Assembly (NCBI GenBank): GCA_016704435.1
Contig: JADJAB010000001.1
Location: forward strand, 372,001-436,000
Reading direction: 5' to 3'
DNA length: 64,000 nt
From: Rhodobacter sp.
Lineage (GTDB): Bacteria; Pseudomonadota; Alphaproteobacteria; Rhodobacterales; Rhodobacteraceae
Shown here: positions 8,613-15,928 of the stretch, piece after piece
How positions within the stretch are numbered: the stretch's first letter is position 1
Layout: each line of letters starts with the position of its first letter
Program-made: the position numbers and the translations under genes
Notes under the pieces: generated by a model
Told to the model about the DNA's origin: nothing
The model's database searches: none
What the model saw: the letters and a program-made list of their open reading frames with translations, nothing else

Positions 8613-9632
8613 TCATGCCCAGTTCCCCTTCGACATCAGGCCCAGAATCTCCAACTGCCGCCAGTTGATGTACTTCTCGCTCCACTTGCACCACATGTCG
8701 GGCTGGTCCTTCAGCCCGTCACGGTAGGCGCGGTATTCATGGCTGTTGGCGTAATGCTCGCCGCGCGCCATTTCCTCTTCGGCCTTCAGTGCGAAGGTAT
8801 CGAGGAACTTGGCGTGCAGAAGGCAGCCAGAGGCCTTTTCGCCCCCCCATTCGTCGAACACCAGGTTCAACCCGCGCGGCAACAGCATGTGGGTGGACGA
8901 CACATAGGCATAGCCCTTTTCCCACTTCACCAGCGGGATCTTGTTCAACGCGGGTGATTTCTTCGGCTCGTCGGCAAAAAAGGTGCGGGTGCGCGGGCCA
9001 CCCTGGATCCACAGGTTGCCAAAGCCCCAGTTGCGCGCGATGGAATAGTTGCCGCTGTCGAACCATTGCGCAATCTCGAACGGGTTCTGGCCTTCGCGGT
9101 AGGGTTGATCCTGGATGGCGCCCTTTGGATACATGTCCAGCAGCATCGAGGCGAAGGTCCGGATCTGGCTGGAATCCAGCCAGTCGGTCAGCGCGCGCAA
9201 GGGGCGTGTTTCGCAAAACGGGTAGATGAAGAATTCGTCCACATCGACCGTCAGGCACCAGTTGCCGCTGCCATAGCGGCGCAGAAGGTGGGTCAGCCAA
9301 TCCATGCCGAAGCGGGCGCGCTTATAGCTGGCCCTGGTGGTCCAGAGCGAGACATCGGGCTGGCGCGCCAGGTATTCGCGGCTGCCATCGTCGCTGTCAT
9401 TGTCGACGATCAGAAAGTGGTCGACGCCAAGGTCCCGGTAGTATTGCAGGAAATAGGGCAGGCGAACCTTTTCGTTGCGCAGGCAGGTGAACAGCAGCAT
9501 CGGTTCGGGCCGCACCCCGGCGATGCGGTTGGACACCGGCCGCAATTCCCGCCGACGCAGGAAGGCACGGCCAAGCAGCCGCTGACGGCGGACGCGCAGC
9601 CGATATGATCCAATCACGCCCAAGCCTGGCAC
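8613..9632 (-). CDS. GT92/GT2-like glycosyltransferase (copy 1)
   Basis: A GT-A fold transferase: LLFTCLRNEKVRLPYFLQ, HFLIVDNDSDDGS, CLTVDVDEFF (DxD-like metal site), ALNKIPLVKWEKGY and SSTHMLLP. It is a close relative of the next gene upstream on the same strand (9832-10905): both share LWIQGGPRTRTFF / LWIQGGPRARAFF and LNKxPLVKW. The N-terminus is unsure: GTG 9632 gives the longest form, GTG 9617 has a better-spaced AGG, and the paralogue supports starting somewhere in this Arg-rich stretch. Likely adds a sugar to a surface glycan; donor unknown. Confidence 0.75.
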   Translation of the reverse strand: MPGLGVIGSYRLRVRRQRLLGRAFLRRRELRPVSNRIAGVRPEPMLLFTCLRNEKVRLPYFLQYYRDLGVDHFLIVDNDSDDGSREYLARQPDVSLWTTRASYKRARFGMDWLTHLLRRYGSGNWCLTVDVDEFFIYPFCETRPLRALTDWLDSSQIRTFASMLLDMYPKGAIQDQPYREGQNPFEIAQWFDSGNYSIARNWGFGNLWIQGGPRTRTFFADEPKKSPALNKIPLVKWEKGYAYVSSTHMLLPRGLNLVFDEWGGEKASGCLLHAKFLDTFALKAEEEMARGEHYANSHEYRAYRDGLKDQPDMWCKWSEKYINWRQLEILGLMSKGNWA

Positions 9633-9831
9633 CTGCCGTTGACCGACCCGATGGAAGAAACCCTAGCGCGAAGGTCTTGCCAAAGCGTTTCCCGCCTTGC
9701 CCCGCGAGGTGTCCTTTCCGTCAGGCCTGTCGCCATTGTTTCCCGATCTGCCCTTCGTGAGTGGGAATCTAGAATGTCGGCCAAAGGAAGTAAACAATCC
9801 GGGGCAATTCCGCGGCAATAGGGCAGCAAAA

Positions 9832-10905
9832 TCACATCCAGCCCCCGCGCGAGATCAGGCCCATCGCCTCCAACTGGCGCCAGCCGGAGTAGCGGCGCGA
9901 GGCGGCGCAATGCAGAACCGGGTCGGCGATCAGCCCGTCGTAATAGCCGCCGAACCTTTCGGGGTCGGCGAAATGCTGGCGGCGGCCCTTTTCCTCGGCC
10001 GATTTCGTGACGATCGTGTGCAGAAATTTGGTGTGCAGGAGCGCGCCGGAGGTCATCTCTCCCCCCGTCTCGTCGAAGACGGCGTTAAGCCGGGCAGGCA
10101 GGATCGAATGGGTGGAATTGAAATAGGCATAGCGCCAGTGCCATTTCACCAGCGGCACCTTGTTCAGCGTCGGCGCGCGGCGGGGGTCTTCGGCAAAGAA
10201 GGCCCGAGCGCGCGGCCCCCCCTGGATCCACAGGTTGCGCAGGCGGGGCTGCACCTGAAGGCTGTAGTTGCCGCCATCGAACCATTGCAGAACCGAAAGC
10301 GGGTCGCCCGCAAGGGCAACTTGTGCGGAAGACAGCGGCCCTTCGGGATACATATCCAGCATCAGCGCACCGAAGCTGTCACGCCCGCAGCTTTCCAGCC
10401 ACCGCGTCAGGGCCGGAAGCGGTCTGGTTTCCCAGTTCGGATAGACCAGCAGTTCGTCGGCATCCAGCGTCAGGCACCAGCGCCGATGCCCGTGCCGCAG
10501 CAACAGCCAGTTCGTCCAGTCCAGCCCGAAACGGGACTTCTTGTAGCTGGCTCCGGTGGCCCAGAGCGAGACGTCCATCTGGTCGGACAGGAACCGAACG
10601 GTGGAATCGGTGCTGCCGTTGTCCACGATCAGGAAATGGGTGACACCCAGCTGGCGGTGATGGCGCAGGAAGTATTCCAGCCGGTCGGCCTCGTTCCGGA
10701 CGACCATCACGCACAGGATGGCGCGGCGCGGCAGCTGTCGGGTGCGGTCGATCACCACGCGCAGCTCTCGTCTCTTGCGGATGGCGCGGGCGATCAGCAC
10801 CCGGCGTCTGGCCCTTAGCCGCCAGGCCTGCCAAAGGCCGCGCAGGTCGCGTCCTGCCCGGGGCGGCAGGTCGCCGATGGCAAATGCATGGGGCGGCGGC
10901 CCCAT
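9832..10905 (-). CDS. GT92/GT2-like glycosyltransferase (copy 2)
   Basis: A 357-residue paralogue of the downstream gene, with LCVMVVRNEADRLEYFLR, HFLIVDNGSTDSTV, CLTLDADELLVYP (DxD-like) and LNKVPLVKWHWRY. The basic N-terminal segment (WRLRARRRVLIARAIRKRREL) aligns with the same region in copy 1. ATG 10905 lies 4 nt after the galU stop, so the two are co-transcribed. The 199 nt between the two copies hold no gene and could carry an extra promoter. The pair looks like an old tandem duplication whose copies now probably use different acceptors. Confidence 0.75.
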   Translation of the reverse strand: MGPPPHAFAIGDLPPRAGRDLRGLWQAWRLRARRRVLIARAIRKRRELRVVIDRTRQLPRRAILCVMVVRNEADRLEYFLRHHRQLGVTHFLIVDNGSTDSTVRFLSDQMDVSLWATGASYKKSRFGLDWTNWLLLRHGHRRWCLTLDADELLVYPNWETRPLPALTRWLESCGRDSFGALMLDMYPEGPLSSAQVALAGDPLSVLQWFDGGNYSLQVQPRLRNLWIQGGPRARAFFAEDPRRAPTLNKVPLVKWHWRYAYFNSTHSILPARLNAVFDETGGEMTSGALLHTKFLHTIVTKSAEEKGRRQHFADPERFGGYYDGLIADPVLHCAASRRYSGWRQLEAMGLISRGGWM

Positions 10906-10909
10906 TGCG

Positions 10910-11806
10910 CTATTGCGCCGCCTGTCTCTGGACGATCATGTCGTTCAGATAGGCGCCGAATTCCTCGCACAGGTCGGGGCGCGACAGGCCGAAGGCAACG
11001 GTGGCCTGCAAGAACCCGGCCTTGGAGCCGCAATCGTAGCGCTGGCCCCGGAAGCGGTAGCCATAGACCCCGGCCTTGCCACCCACTTCCTCGGCAATCG
11101 CGTCGGTCAGCTGGATTTCCCCGCCGGCGCCCTGCTTCATCCGGTTGAGGTTGTTCAGCACCTGCGGCGTCAGGATATAGCGGCCGATCACGGCCAGGTT
11201 CGACGGTGCCTCTTCGGCCTTGGGCTTTTCGACCATTCCTTTCACTTCGACGATCGCGCCGAGGTCGTTCTTGATATCCAGCACACCATAGCTGCTTGCC
11301 CTGGCGGGCGGCACTTCCATGGCCGCAACCATGCAGCCACCGGTCTGGGCATAGGCCTCGACCATCTGCTGCAGGCAGGGCTTTTCGGCGGCGATCACGT
11401 CATCGGGCAAGAGCACGGCAAAGGGTTCGTCCCCGATCAGGCGGCGGGCGCACCAGACGGCATGGCCCAGGCCCATCGGCCGGTTCTGCCGGACATAGGC
11501 GATGGCGCCAGAGTCCATGTTGGTGTCCTTCAACACCTCGAGCATCTCGGTCTTGCCCTTGCGGCGGAGTTCGCTTTCCAGTTCCGGGGCGTTGTCGAAA
11601 TAATCCTCCAGCGCGGATTTCCCGCGCGAGGTGACGAAGATGAATTCCTTGATCCCGGCCGCCCGCGCCTCGTCGATGGCGTATTGGATCAGCGGGCGGT
11701 CGACCAGCGTCATGATCTCTTTCGGGATCGACTTGGTGGCAGGAAGAAAGCGCGTGCCAAGCCCGGCGACGGGGAAGACGGCTTTGGTGACCTTTTTCGG
11801 CTTCAT
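10910..11806 (-). CDS. galU: UTP-glucose-1-phosphate uridylyltransferase
   Basis: Makes UDP-glucose from UTP and glucose-1-phosphate in the cytoplasm, supplying the glycosyltransferases downstream. Nucleotidyltransferase hallmarks: AVFPVAGLGTRFLPATKS (nucleotide loop), PKEIMTLVDRPLIQY, FAVLLPDDVI and VEKPKAEEAPS. Length of 298 residues is normal. ATG 11806 (MKPKKVTKAVFP) was chosen although an AAGGAGG lies about 25 nt away and only a weak GAG is near; the open frame extends further upstream but that part has no family similarity. The 174 nt upstream to kdsB contain no gene and presumably the promoter. Confidence 0.93.
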   Translation of the reverse strand: MKPKKVTKAVFPVAGLGTRFLPATKSIPKEIMTLVDRPLIQYAIDEARAAGIKEFIFVTSRGKSALEDYFDNAPELESELRRKGKTEMLEVLKDTNMDSGAIAYVRQNRPMGLGHAVWCARRLIGDEPFAVLLPDDVIAAEKPCLQQMVEAYAQTGGCMVAAMEVPPARASSYGVLDIKNDLGAIVEVKGMVEKPKAEEAPSNLAVIGRYILTPQVLNNLNRMKQGAGGEIQLTDAIAEEVGGKAGVYGYRFRGQRYDCGSKAGFLQATVAFGLSRPDLCEEFGAYLNDMIVQRQAAQ

Positions 11807-11980
11807 GATCGTGCTCGTTTCTGCTTTGTGCCTCCTTGTTCGAAGGCTACCCCGTAATTGTTTACATTCCAGCACAATCTGACACGATTGCGGCAGGGTT
11901 ACGGCATTTGCAGCTAAAACGCCATCTTATCCCACGCAACAGCCGTGAACTGTTTGCGAAAATGCACCAATCGCGGGGCG

Positions 11981-12763
11981 TCACAAGGCCAATATCGCCT
12001 CGATCACGGCCACATCCGAAGGATTGTTCAGCTCCCAGAACGGGCGGCCGCGGGACTCGACCTCCACGCAGAGGACGCGGCGACCCTGTTCCAGGAAGCG
12101 CAGCTGCTCCAGCCCCTCCATCGTCTCCAGCGGGCCCATGGGCCAGGAAGGATAGAGCGCCAGCGCCGCCGGGCGGTAGGCATAGACGCCGACATGATGA
12201 AAGACCGGGGTCGGCGCGTCGTCGGCCCAGGTCTTGCCAGTGAAGGGGATCACCTCTTTCGAGAAGTAGAGCGCCTGCCCGCCTGCGCCGAAGACCGCGG
12301 TAGTGGCACCCGTGCGCCCGGCGCGGCGGTCGGCCAGAAAGCCGCTCAGCGAACGCCCGTCACAGCGCAGGACCGGGGTGGCGAGATCGGCCCGCGGATC
12401 GGTGACCAGACCTTGGACCAGGTCTTCGACGAACCAGGCAGGGGTCAGCGGCGCATCGCCTTGCAGGTTGACGACCACGTCAAAGCCCGGCAGGGCGGCC
12501 GCCACCTCGGCGCAGCGTTCGGTCCCGTTCCGGCAGTCGGCCGAAGTCATCACGACATCGGCCCCGAAGCTGGCGGCATGCTCGGCAATGCGGGCATCGT
12601 CGGTCGCCACCACCACGCGGGCAATGCCGCAGACGGCCATCGCCGCCTCCCAGCTGCGGCGGATCGCGGTCTTTTCGCCATCCGGGCCGCGCAGGGTAAC
12701 CAGCGGCTTGCCCGGGTAGCGGGCGCTGGCATAGCGGGCGGGAATGGCAATCAGCACTTTCAT
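11981..12763 (-). CDS. kdsB: 3-deoxy-manno-octulosonate cytidylyltransferase (CMP-Kdo synthetase)
   Basis: Activates Kdo as CMP-Kdo for lipopolysaccharide core or Kdo-linked capsule. Seen: IPARYASARYPGKPL (CTP loop), VVVATDDARI, NGTERCAEV, VVNLQGDAPL and HHVGVYAYRP, in a 260-residue protein of usual length. The divergence from E. coli KdsB suggests a second, capsule-type enzyme, but that is not certain. ATG 12763 overlaps the cysQ stop by 4 nt (ATGA), so translation is coupled. Confidence 0.88.
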   Translation of the reverse strand: MKVLIAIPARYASARYPGKPLVTLRGPDGEKTAIRRSWEAAMAVCGIARVVVATDDARIAEHAASFGADVVMTSADCRNGTERCAEVAAALPGFDVVVNLQGDAPLTPAWFVEDLVQGLVTDPRADLATPVLRCDGRSLSGFLADRRAGRTGATTAVFGAGGQALYFSKEVIPFTGKTWADDAPTPVFHHVGVYAYRPAALALYPSWPMGPLETMEGLEQLRFLEQGRRVLCVEVESRGRPFWELNNPSDVAVIEAILAL

Positions 12764-13533
12764 TTCAACACGACACCGGGGGCATGGGCGATGAAATGCG
12801 GGTTGCCCCAGCCGGGCTTGCCATAGGCCAGCGGGCTGTGGTCGTCGGCCCGCACGCACTGCCCGCCCGCCCCGCGCAGCACGGCATCGCCGGCGGCGGT
12901 GTCCCATTCCATGGTGCGGCCGATGCGAGGGTAGAGATCGGCCTCGCCGGTGGCGACAAGGCAGAATTTCAGGCTGGACCCGGCCGACCGGGAATCCTTC
13001 ACCGCATAGCGGGCGATGCAATCCTCGGTCGCCTGGTCGCGGTGGGATTTCGACGCCACCACCATCAGCGCCGCGTTGTCGGGGCAGGCCACGCGGATCG
13101 GGCGCAGGGTGCCGTCGGCCATTTCCTCGACCGAGGCGCCATCAGCCTGCGTGTAGAACAGCCGCCCCTTGGCGGGTGCATAGACCACGCCGCGCAACGG
13201 CACGCCGTTTTCCACATAGGCGATGTTCACGGTGAAATCGCCACGGCGCTGGATGAACTCCTTGGTGCCATCGAGCGGGTCGACGATCAGGAAGGTCTGC
13301 GCCGTCTGGGCGTGGCTGTCAGCCTGTTCCTCGGTGATCAGCACCACGTCCGGGAAGGCCGCCCGCAGCCCGGCCGAGATCAGCGCATCCGCCGCCTCGT
13401 CCGCCTCGGTCACCGGAGAGTTGTCGCCCTTCGCCTTCACCTCGAAATCGGGGCCATCGTAGACCTGCATGATGCGCACACCCGCCTCCAGCGCCAGTTG
13501 GCGGATGACGGGGATCAGGTGGTCGAAATCCAT
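12760..13533 (-). CDS. cysQ: 3'(2'),5'-bisphosphate nucleotidase
   Basis: Hydrolyses 3'-phosphoadenosine 5'-phosphate (PAP), the by-product of PAPS-using sulfotransferases and PAPS reductase, to AMP. Inositol-monophosphatase family metal site: ITEEQADSHA, DPLDGTKEFI and EWDTAAGDAVL. The start is ATG 13533 (MDFDHLIPVI); ATG 13539 would add two residues. It opens the operon with kdsB. Its position in a block that also encodes a PAPS-type sulfotransferase gives it an obvious partner. Confidence 0.9.
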   Translation of the reverse strand: MDFDHLIPVIRQLALEAGVRIMQVYDGPDFEVKAKGDNSPVTEADEAADALISAGLRAAFPDVVLITEEQADSHAQTAQTFLIVDPLDGTKEFIQRRGDFTVNIAYVENGVPLRGVVYAPAKGRLFYTQADGASVEEMADGTLRPIRVACPDNAALMVVASKSHRDQATEDCIARYAVKDSRSAGSSLKFCLVATGEADLYPRIGRTMEWDTAAGDAVLRGAGGQCVRADDHSPLAYGKPGWGNPHFIAHAPGVVLK

Positions 13534-13640
13534 GCGCATTTCCTTGTGCGGGCCGTTGCAAGAGCATGACTGCACGGCTGTTGCCTTGCGGTCCTTGCGC
13601 CCTTATCCTGCGCCGTCAAGGGAACAGCAAGATTTCCCGG

Positions 13641-13646
13641 TATAAT
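13641..13646 (+). promoter_or_regulatory. Possible -10 box before the ABC-2 permease gene
   Basis: A perfect TATAAT lies 30 nt before ATG 13677 in the divergent cysQ/permease intergenic region. No good -35 element is visible at 17 nt spacing, so the call is tentative. Confidence 0.3.
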
Positions 13647-13676
13647 GAGCAGCGGTATCAGGCAAAGGACCGGCCC

Positions 13677-14501
13677 ATGTTCCGACCGCAGGCAACCCGG
13701 CCATCCCGCCTTCGCACGGGGTTCGAGTTTCTCGAACTGATCTACCACGCCACGATCCGCAACCTGCGCAAGGGGCATGGCAACGCCGTCTACGGCATGG
13801 TGATGAACGTGGTTCAGGCCACGCTGATCCTGCTGATCTTCGTCGTCATGTTCTCGATACTCGGCATGAAGCGCAACGCGATCCGGGGCGATTTCATCCT
13901 TTACGTGATGTCGGGCGTCTTCATGTTCCTGACCCATACCAAGGCTTTGGGCGCCGTTTCCGGGGCCGAAGGCCCAACCTCGCCGATGATGATGCACGCG
14001 CCGATGAATCCGATCATCTCGATCGTCTCGGCGGCGCTGGCGGCGCTGTATCAGCAGATCTTCGCGATGTCGGTGATCTTGCTGTTCTACCACACGCTCT
14101 GGGCGCCGATCACGATCCATCAACCGATCGGCATGCTGGCGATGCTGCTGTTGTCGTGGTTTTCAGGGGCGGCGATCGGGATGATCTTTCTTGCCGCGAA
14201 ACCCTGGCAGCCCGAGGTGGTGGGCATCCTGTCCACTGTCTACCAGCGCGCCAACATGATCGCCTCGGGCAAGATGTTCGTAGCCAATGCGGCCCCCGCC
14301 AACATCCGCAAGATGTTCGACTGGAATCCGCTGTTTCACACCATCGACCAGGCGCGGGGCTTCACCTTCCTGAACTACAACCCGCGCTATACCTCGATCG
14401 AATATCCGATCAAGGTGGCGATGATCTGCATCATGGTCGGCCTGATGGCCGAGTTCTACACGCGCAAGCATGCGTCCCTGAGCTGGCAGAAACGGCAATG
14501 A
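13677..14501 (+). CDS. ABC-2 type transporter permease, polysaccharide-export type
   Basis: A 274-residue inner-membrane protein with about six hydrophobic segments (VVQATLILLIFVVMFSIL, ILYVMSGVFMFLTH, LLLSWFSGAAIGMIFLA, VAMICIMVGLMAEF) and a cytoplasmic N-terminus with LELIYHATIRNLRK. It resembles KpsM/RkpT-like permeases that export capsular or O-polysaccharide together with a KpsT-like ATPase. No such ATPase is in the window. ATG 13677 was chosen from the family N-terminus. The stop overlaps the next start as ATGA. Confidence 0.8.
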   Translation: MFRPQATRPSRLRTGFEFLELIYHATIRNLRKGHGNAVYGMVMNVVQATLILLIFVVMFSILGMKRNAIRGDFILYVMSGVFMFLTHTKALGAVSGAEGPTSPMMMHAPMNPIISIVSAALAALYQQIFAMSVILLFYHTLWAPITIHQPIGMLAMLLLSWFSGAAIGMIFLAAKPWQPEVVGILSTVYQRANMIASGKMFVANAAPANIRKMFDWNPLFHTIDQARGFTFLNYNPRYTSIEYPIKVAMICIMVGLMAEFYTRKHASLSWQKRQ

Positions 14502-15100
14502 TGCGGGTTATCCTTCTGCTGATCCTTGTTGCCCCTCCGCTATGGGCGCAGGACGACCTGCCCGGCTTTCCCGCGCTGCATGACGTGCGCGGCGTCGCCG
14601 CCGATGATGTGCTGAACATCCGCGCCGAACCTTCAGCGGCCTCGGCGATCATGGGCACCCTTGCGCCAGATGCGCGCGGGGTGGAGGTGGTGGGCCTTCG
14701 GGGCGGCTGGTATGTGGTCAATGCGGCCGAGGGAACCGGCTATGTGAACCCTACCTTCCTGGCGGCCGAAGACGCCCCCGACTGGCGCGCATTGTCCACG
14801 CCGCTGTCCTGTTTCGGAACCGAACCCTTCTGGGGCCTTTCCTTTGCTCCGGCCGAGGGCAAGGCAACGCTGAACCTGTTCGGTGACGCGGCCCGGGACA
14901 TGGCCGTGACGGCGCTTTGGCCGGCCTTGCCCTGGGCGCCACAGGCAGGGGTCGGCCTTGACGGTGGCACTGCCGTGATGCGCGGGCAGGTCTGCTCGGA
15001 CGGGATGTCGGACCGCACCTATGGCATTGCGGTGGACCTGTTCCTGAGCGGACCGGCGCCGGCGCGCTATTCCGGCTGCTGTTCGCTTGTATTCCGGTAG
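14498..15100 (+). CDS. Secreted bacterial SH3-domain protein
   Basis: Signal peptide MMRVILLLILVAPPLWAQ, then an SH3b domain (DVLNIRAEPSAASAIMGTL, GGWYVVNAAEGTGYVNPTFL) to about residue 85. A second region, CFGTEPFWGLSF and CSDGMSDRTYGIAV, resembles the COG3650-type outer-membrane/periplasmic domain with two conserved cysteines. Length is 200 residues. ATG 14498 overlaps the permease stop; ATG 14501 is the other option. Function unknown, probably cell-wall binding. Confidence 0.75.
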   Translation: MMRVILLLILVAPPLWAQDDLPGFPALHDVRGVAADDVLNIRAEPSAASAIMGTLAPDARGVEVVGLRGGWYVVNAAEGTGYVNPTFLAAEDAPDWRALSTPLSCFGTEPFWGLSFAPAEGKATLNLFGDAARDMAVTALWPALPWAPQAGVGLDGGTAVMRGQVCSDGMSDRTYGIAVDLFLSGPAPARYSGCCSLVFR

Positions 15101-15104
15101 GAGA

Positions 15105-15122
15105 GTCGGGGTGAACCCCGAC
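15105..15122. terminator. Perfect hairpin between convergent genes
   Basis: GTCGGGGT (15105-15112) and ACCCCGAC (15115-15122) form a perfect 8-bp stem with a two-base gap between the arms. The flanking GTAG and CTAC can pair further. The alkB stop TAG begins at the next base, so the hairpin serves both the SH3 gene and alkB. No T-run. Confidence 0.5.
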
Positions 15123-15731
15123 CTACATGACCACCCGGCAGGTCAGGTTGATTCGCCCGCCCTGCGGCAGAAGGGTGGATGAACCGTGGCGGATGCGGTC
15201 CACCCCGTGCCAGGCCAGACGGGCCGCACCACCCATCAAGAGCACGTCGCCCGAGCGGAGCCAGAAGCTTTCGGTGGCCTCGCTTCGCTCGGTCCCGCCG
15301 ATGCGGAACAGCGCCTCGTCGCCAAGGCTGATCGACAGGACCGGATAGGAGAAATCGCCCTCGTCGCGGTCCTGGTGCAGGCCCATGCGGGCGCCCGCCC
15401 CGTAGAAGTTGACCAGACAGCAGTCCGGATCGCGCGCCAGTCCGGTCAGGTCGCGCCACAGCGCCAGCACCACCGGCGGGATCGGCGGCCAGACCGTGCC
15501 CTGCGGGTGGTGCGGCTCATAACGATAGCCCCGCCGGTCGGTCACCCAGCCCAGACGCCCGGCCGCCGTCATCCGCACGCTCATCTGCCTGCCGCCGGGC
15601 GTCACCGGCTGCACGAAGGGCGCCGCCGCCGCCACCCCGCGCAGATCGGCCACCAGCGCCTCTTGCGCGGCCCGGTCCAGTCGCCCCGGCCACAGCCGGA
15701 CGCCCCGGATCTCCTGCATTTCACCCTTCAT
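15123..15731 (-). CDS. alkB: Alpha-ketoglutarate-dependent dioxygenase AlkB
   Basis: Fe(II)/2-oxoglutarate oxygenase that demethylates N1-methyladenine and N3-methylcytosine in DNA. Visible motifs: CLVNFYGAGARMGLHQDRDE with the iron-binding HxD, FRIGG, SGDVLLMGGAARLAWHGV with the distal His, and GGRINLTCRVV with the 2-oxoglutarate-binding Arg. Start ATG 15731 (MKGEMQEIRGV) or 15719; upstream open frame is not family-like. It is divergent from dnaK. Confidence 0.9.
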   Translation of the reverse strand: MKGEMQEIRGVRLWPGRLDRAAQEALVADLRGVAAAAPFVQPVTPGGRQMSVRMTAAGRLGWVTDRRGYRYEPHHPQGTVWPPIPPVVLALWRDLTGLARDPDCCLVNFYGAGARMGLHQDRDEGDFSYPVLSISLGDEALFRIGGTERSEATESFWLRSGDVLLMGGAARLAWHGVDRIRHGSSTLLPQGGRINLTCRVVM

Positions 15732-15786
15732 CCTGCCGCCTTTCCGCCAACACATCGAAAATTCACCACTGAGTCTTTGCCGCAAC

Positions 15787-15817
15787 CGTTGCAGGCGCAA
15801 TTTCACCTGCCTATATA
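15787..15817 (+). promoter_or_regulatory. Candidate heat-shock (RpoH) promoter of dnaK
   Basis: CGTTGCA at 15787-15793 and CCTATATA at 15810-15817 are spaced 16 nt apart. The pair resembles the alphaproteobacterial sigma-32 consensus (CTTG, then CYTATNT). It lies 112 nt before the dnaK ATG. A GC palindrome, CCCCGGCCGGGG at 15859-15870, sits in the leader between it and dnaK. Confidence 0.45.
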
Positions 15818-15928
15818 CGCCAAGTCCTGCTGCGGGGTCGCACCTCGTGGCATCCATACCCCGGCCGGGGGTGCCTGAGTGTCAAGGGCCCACGGACGGA
15901 AGATCGCCTGATAGAAAGGGATACACAC

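Noticed and set aside
11806..11875. Longer galU start (GTG 11875)
   Set aside because: The 23 extra residues (Arg/Thr-rich) have no similarity to the family and MKPKKVTKAVFP matches the normal start.
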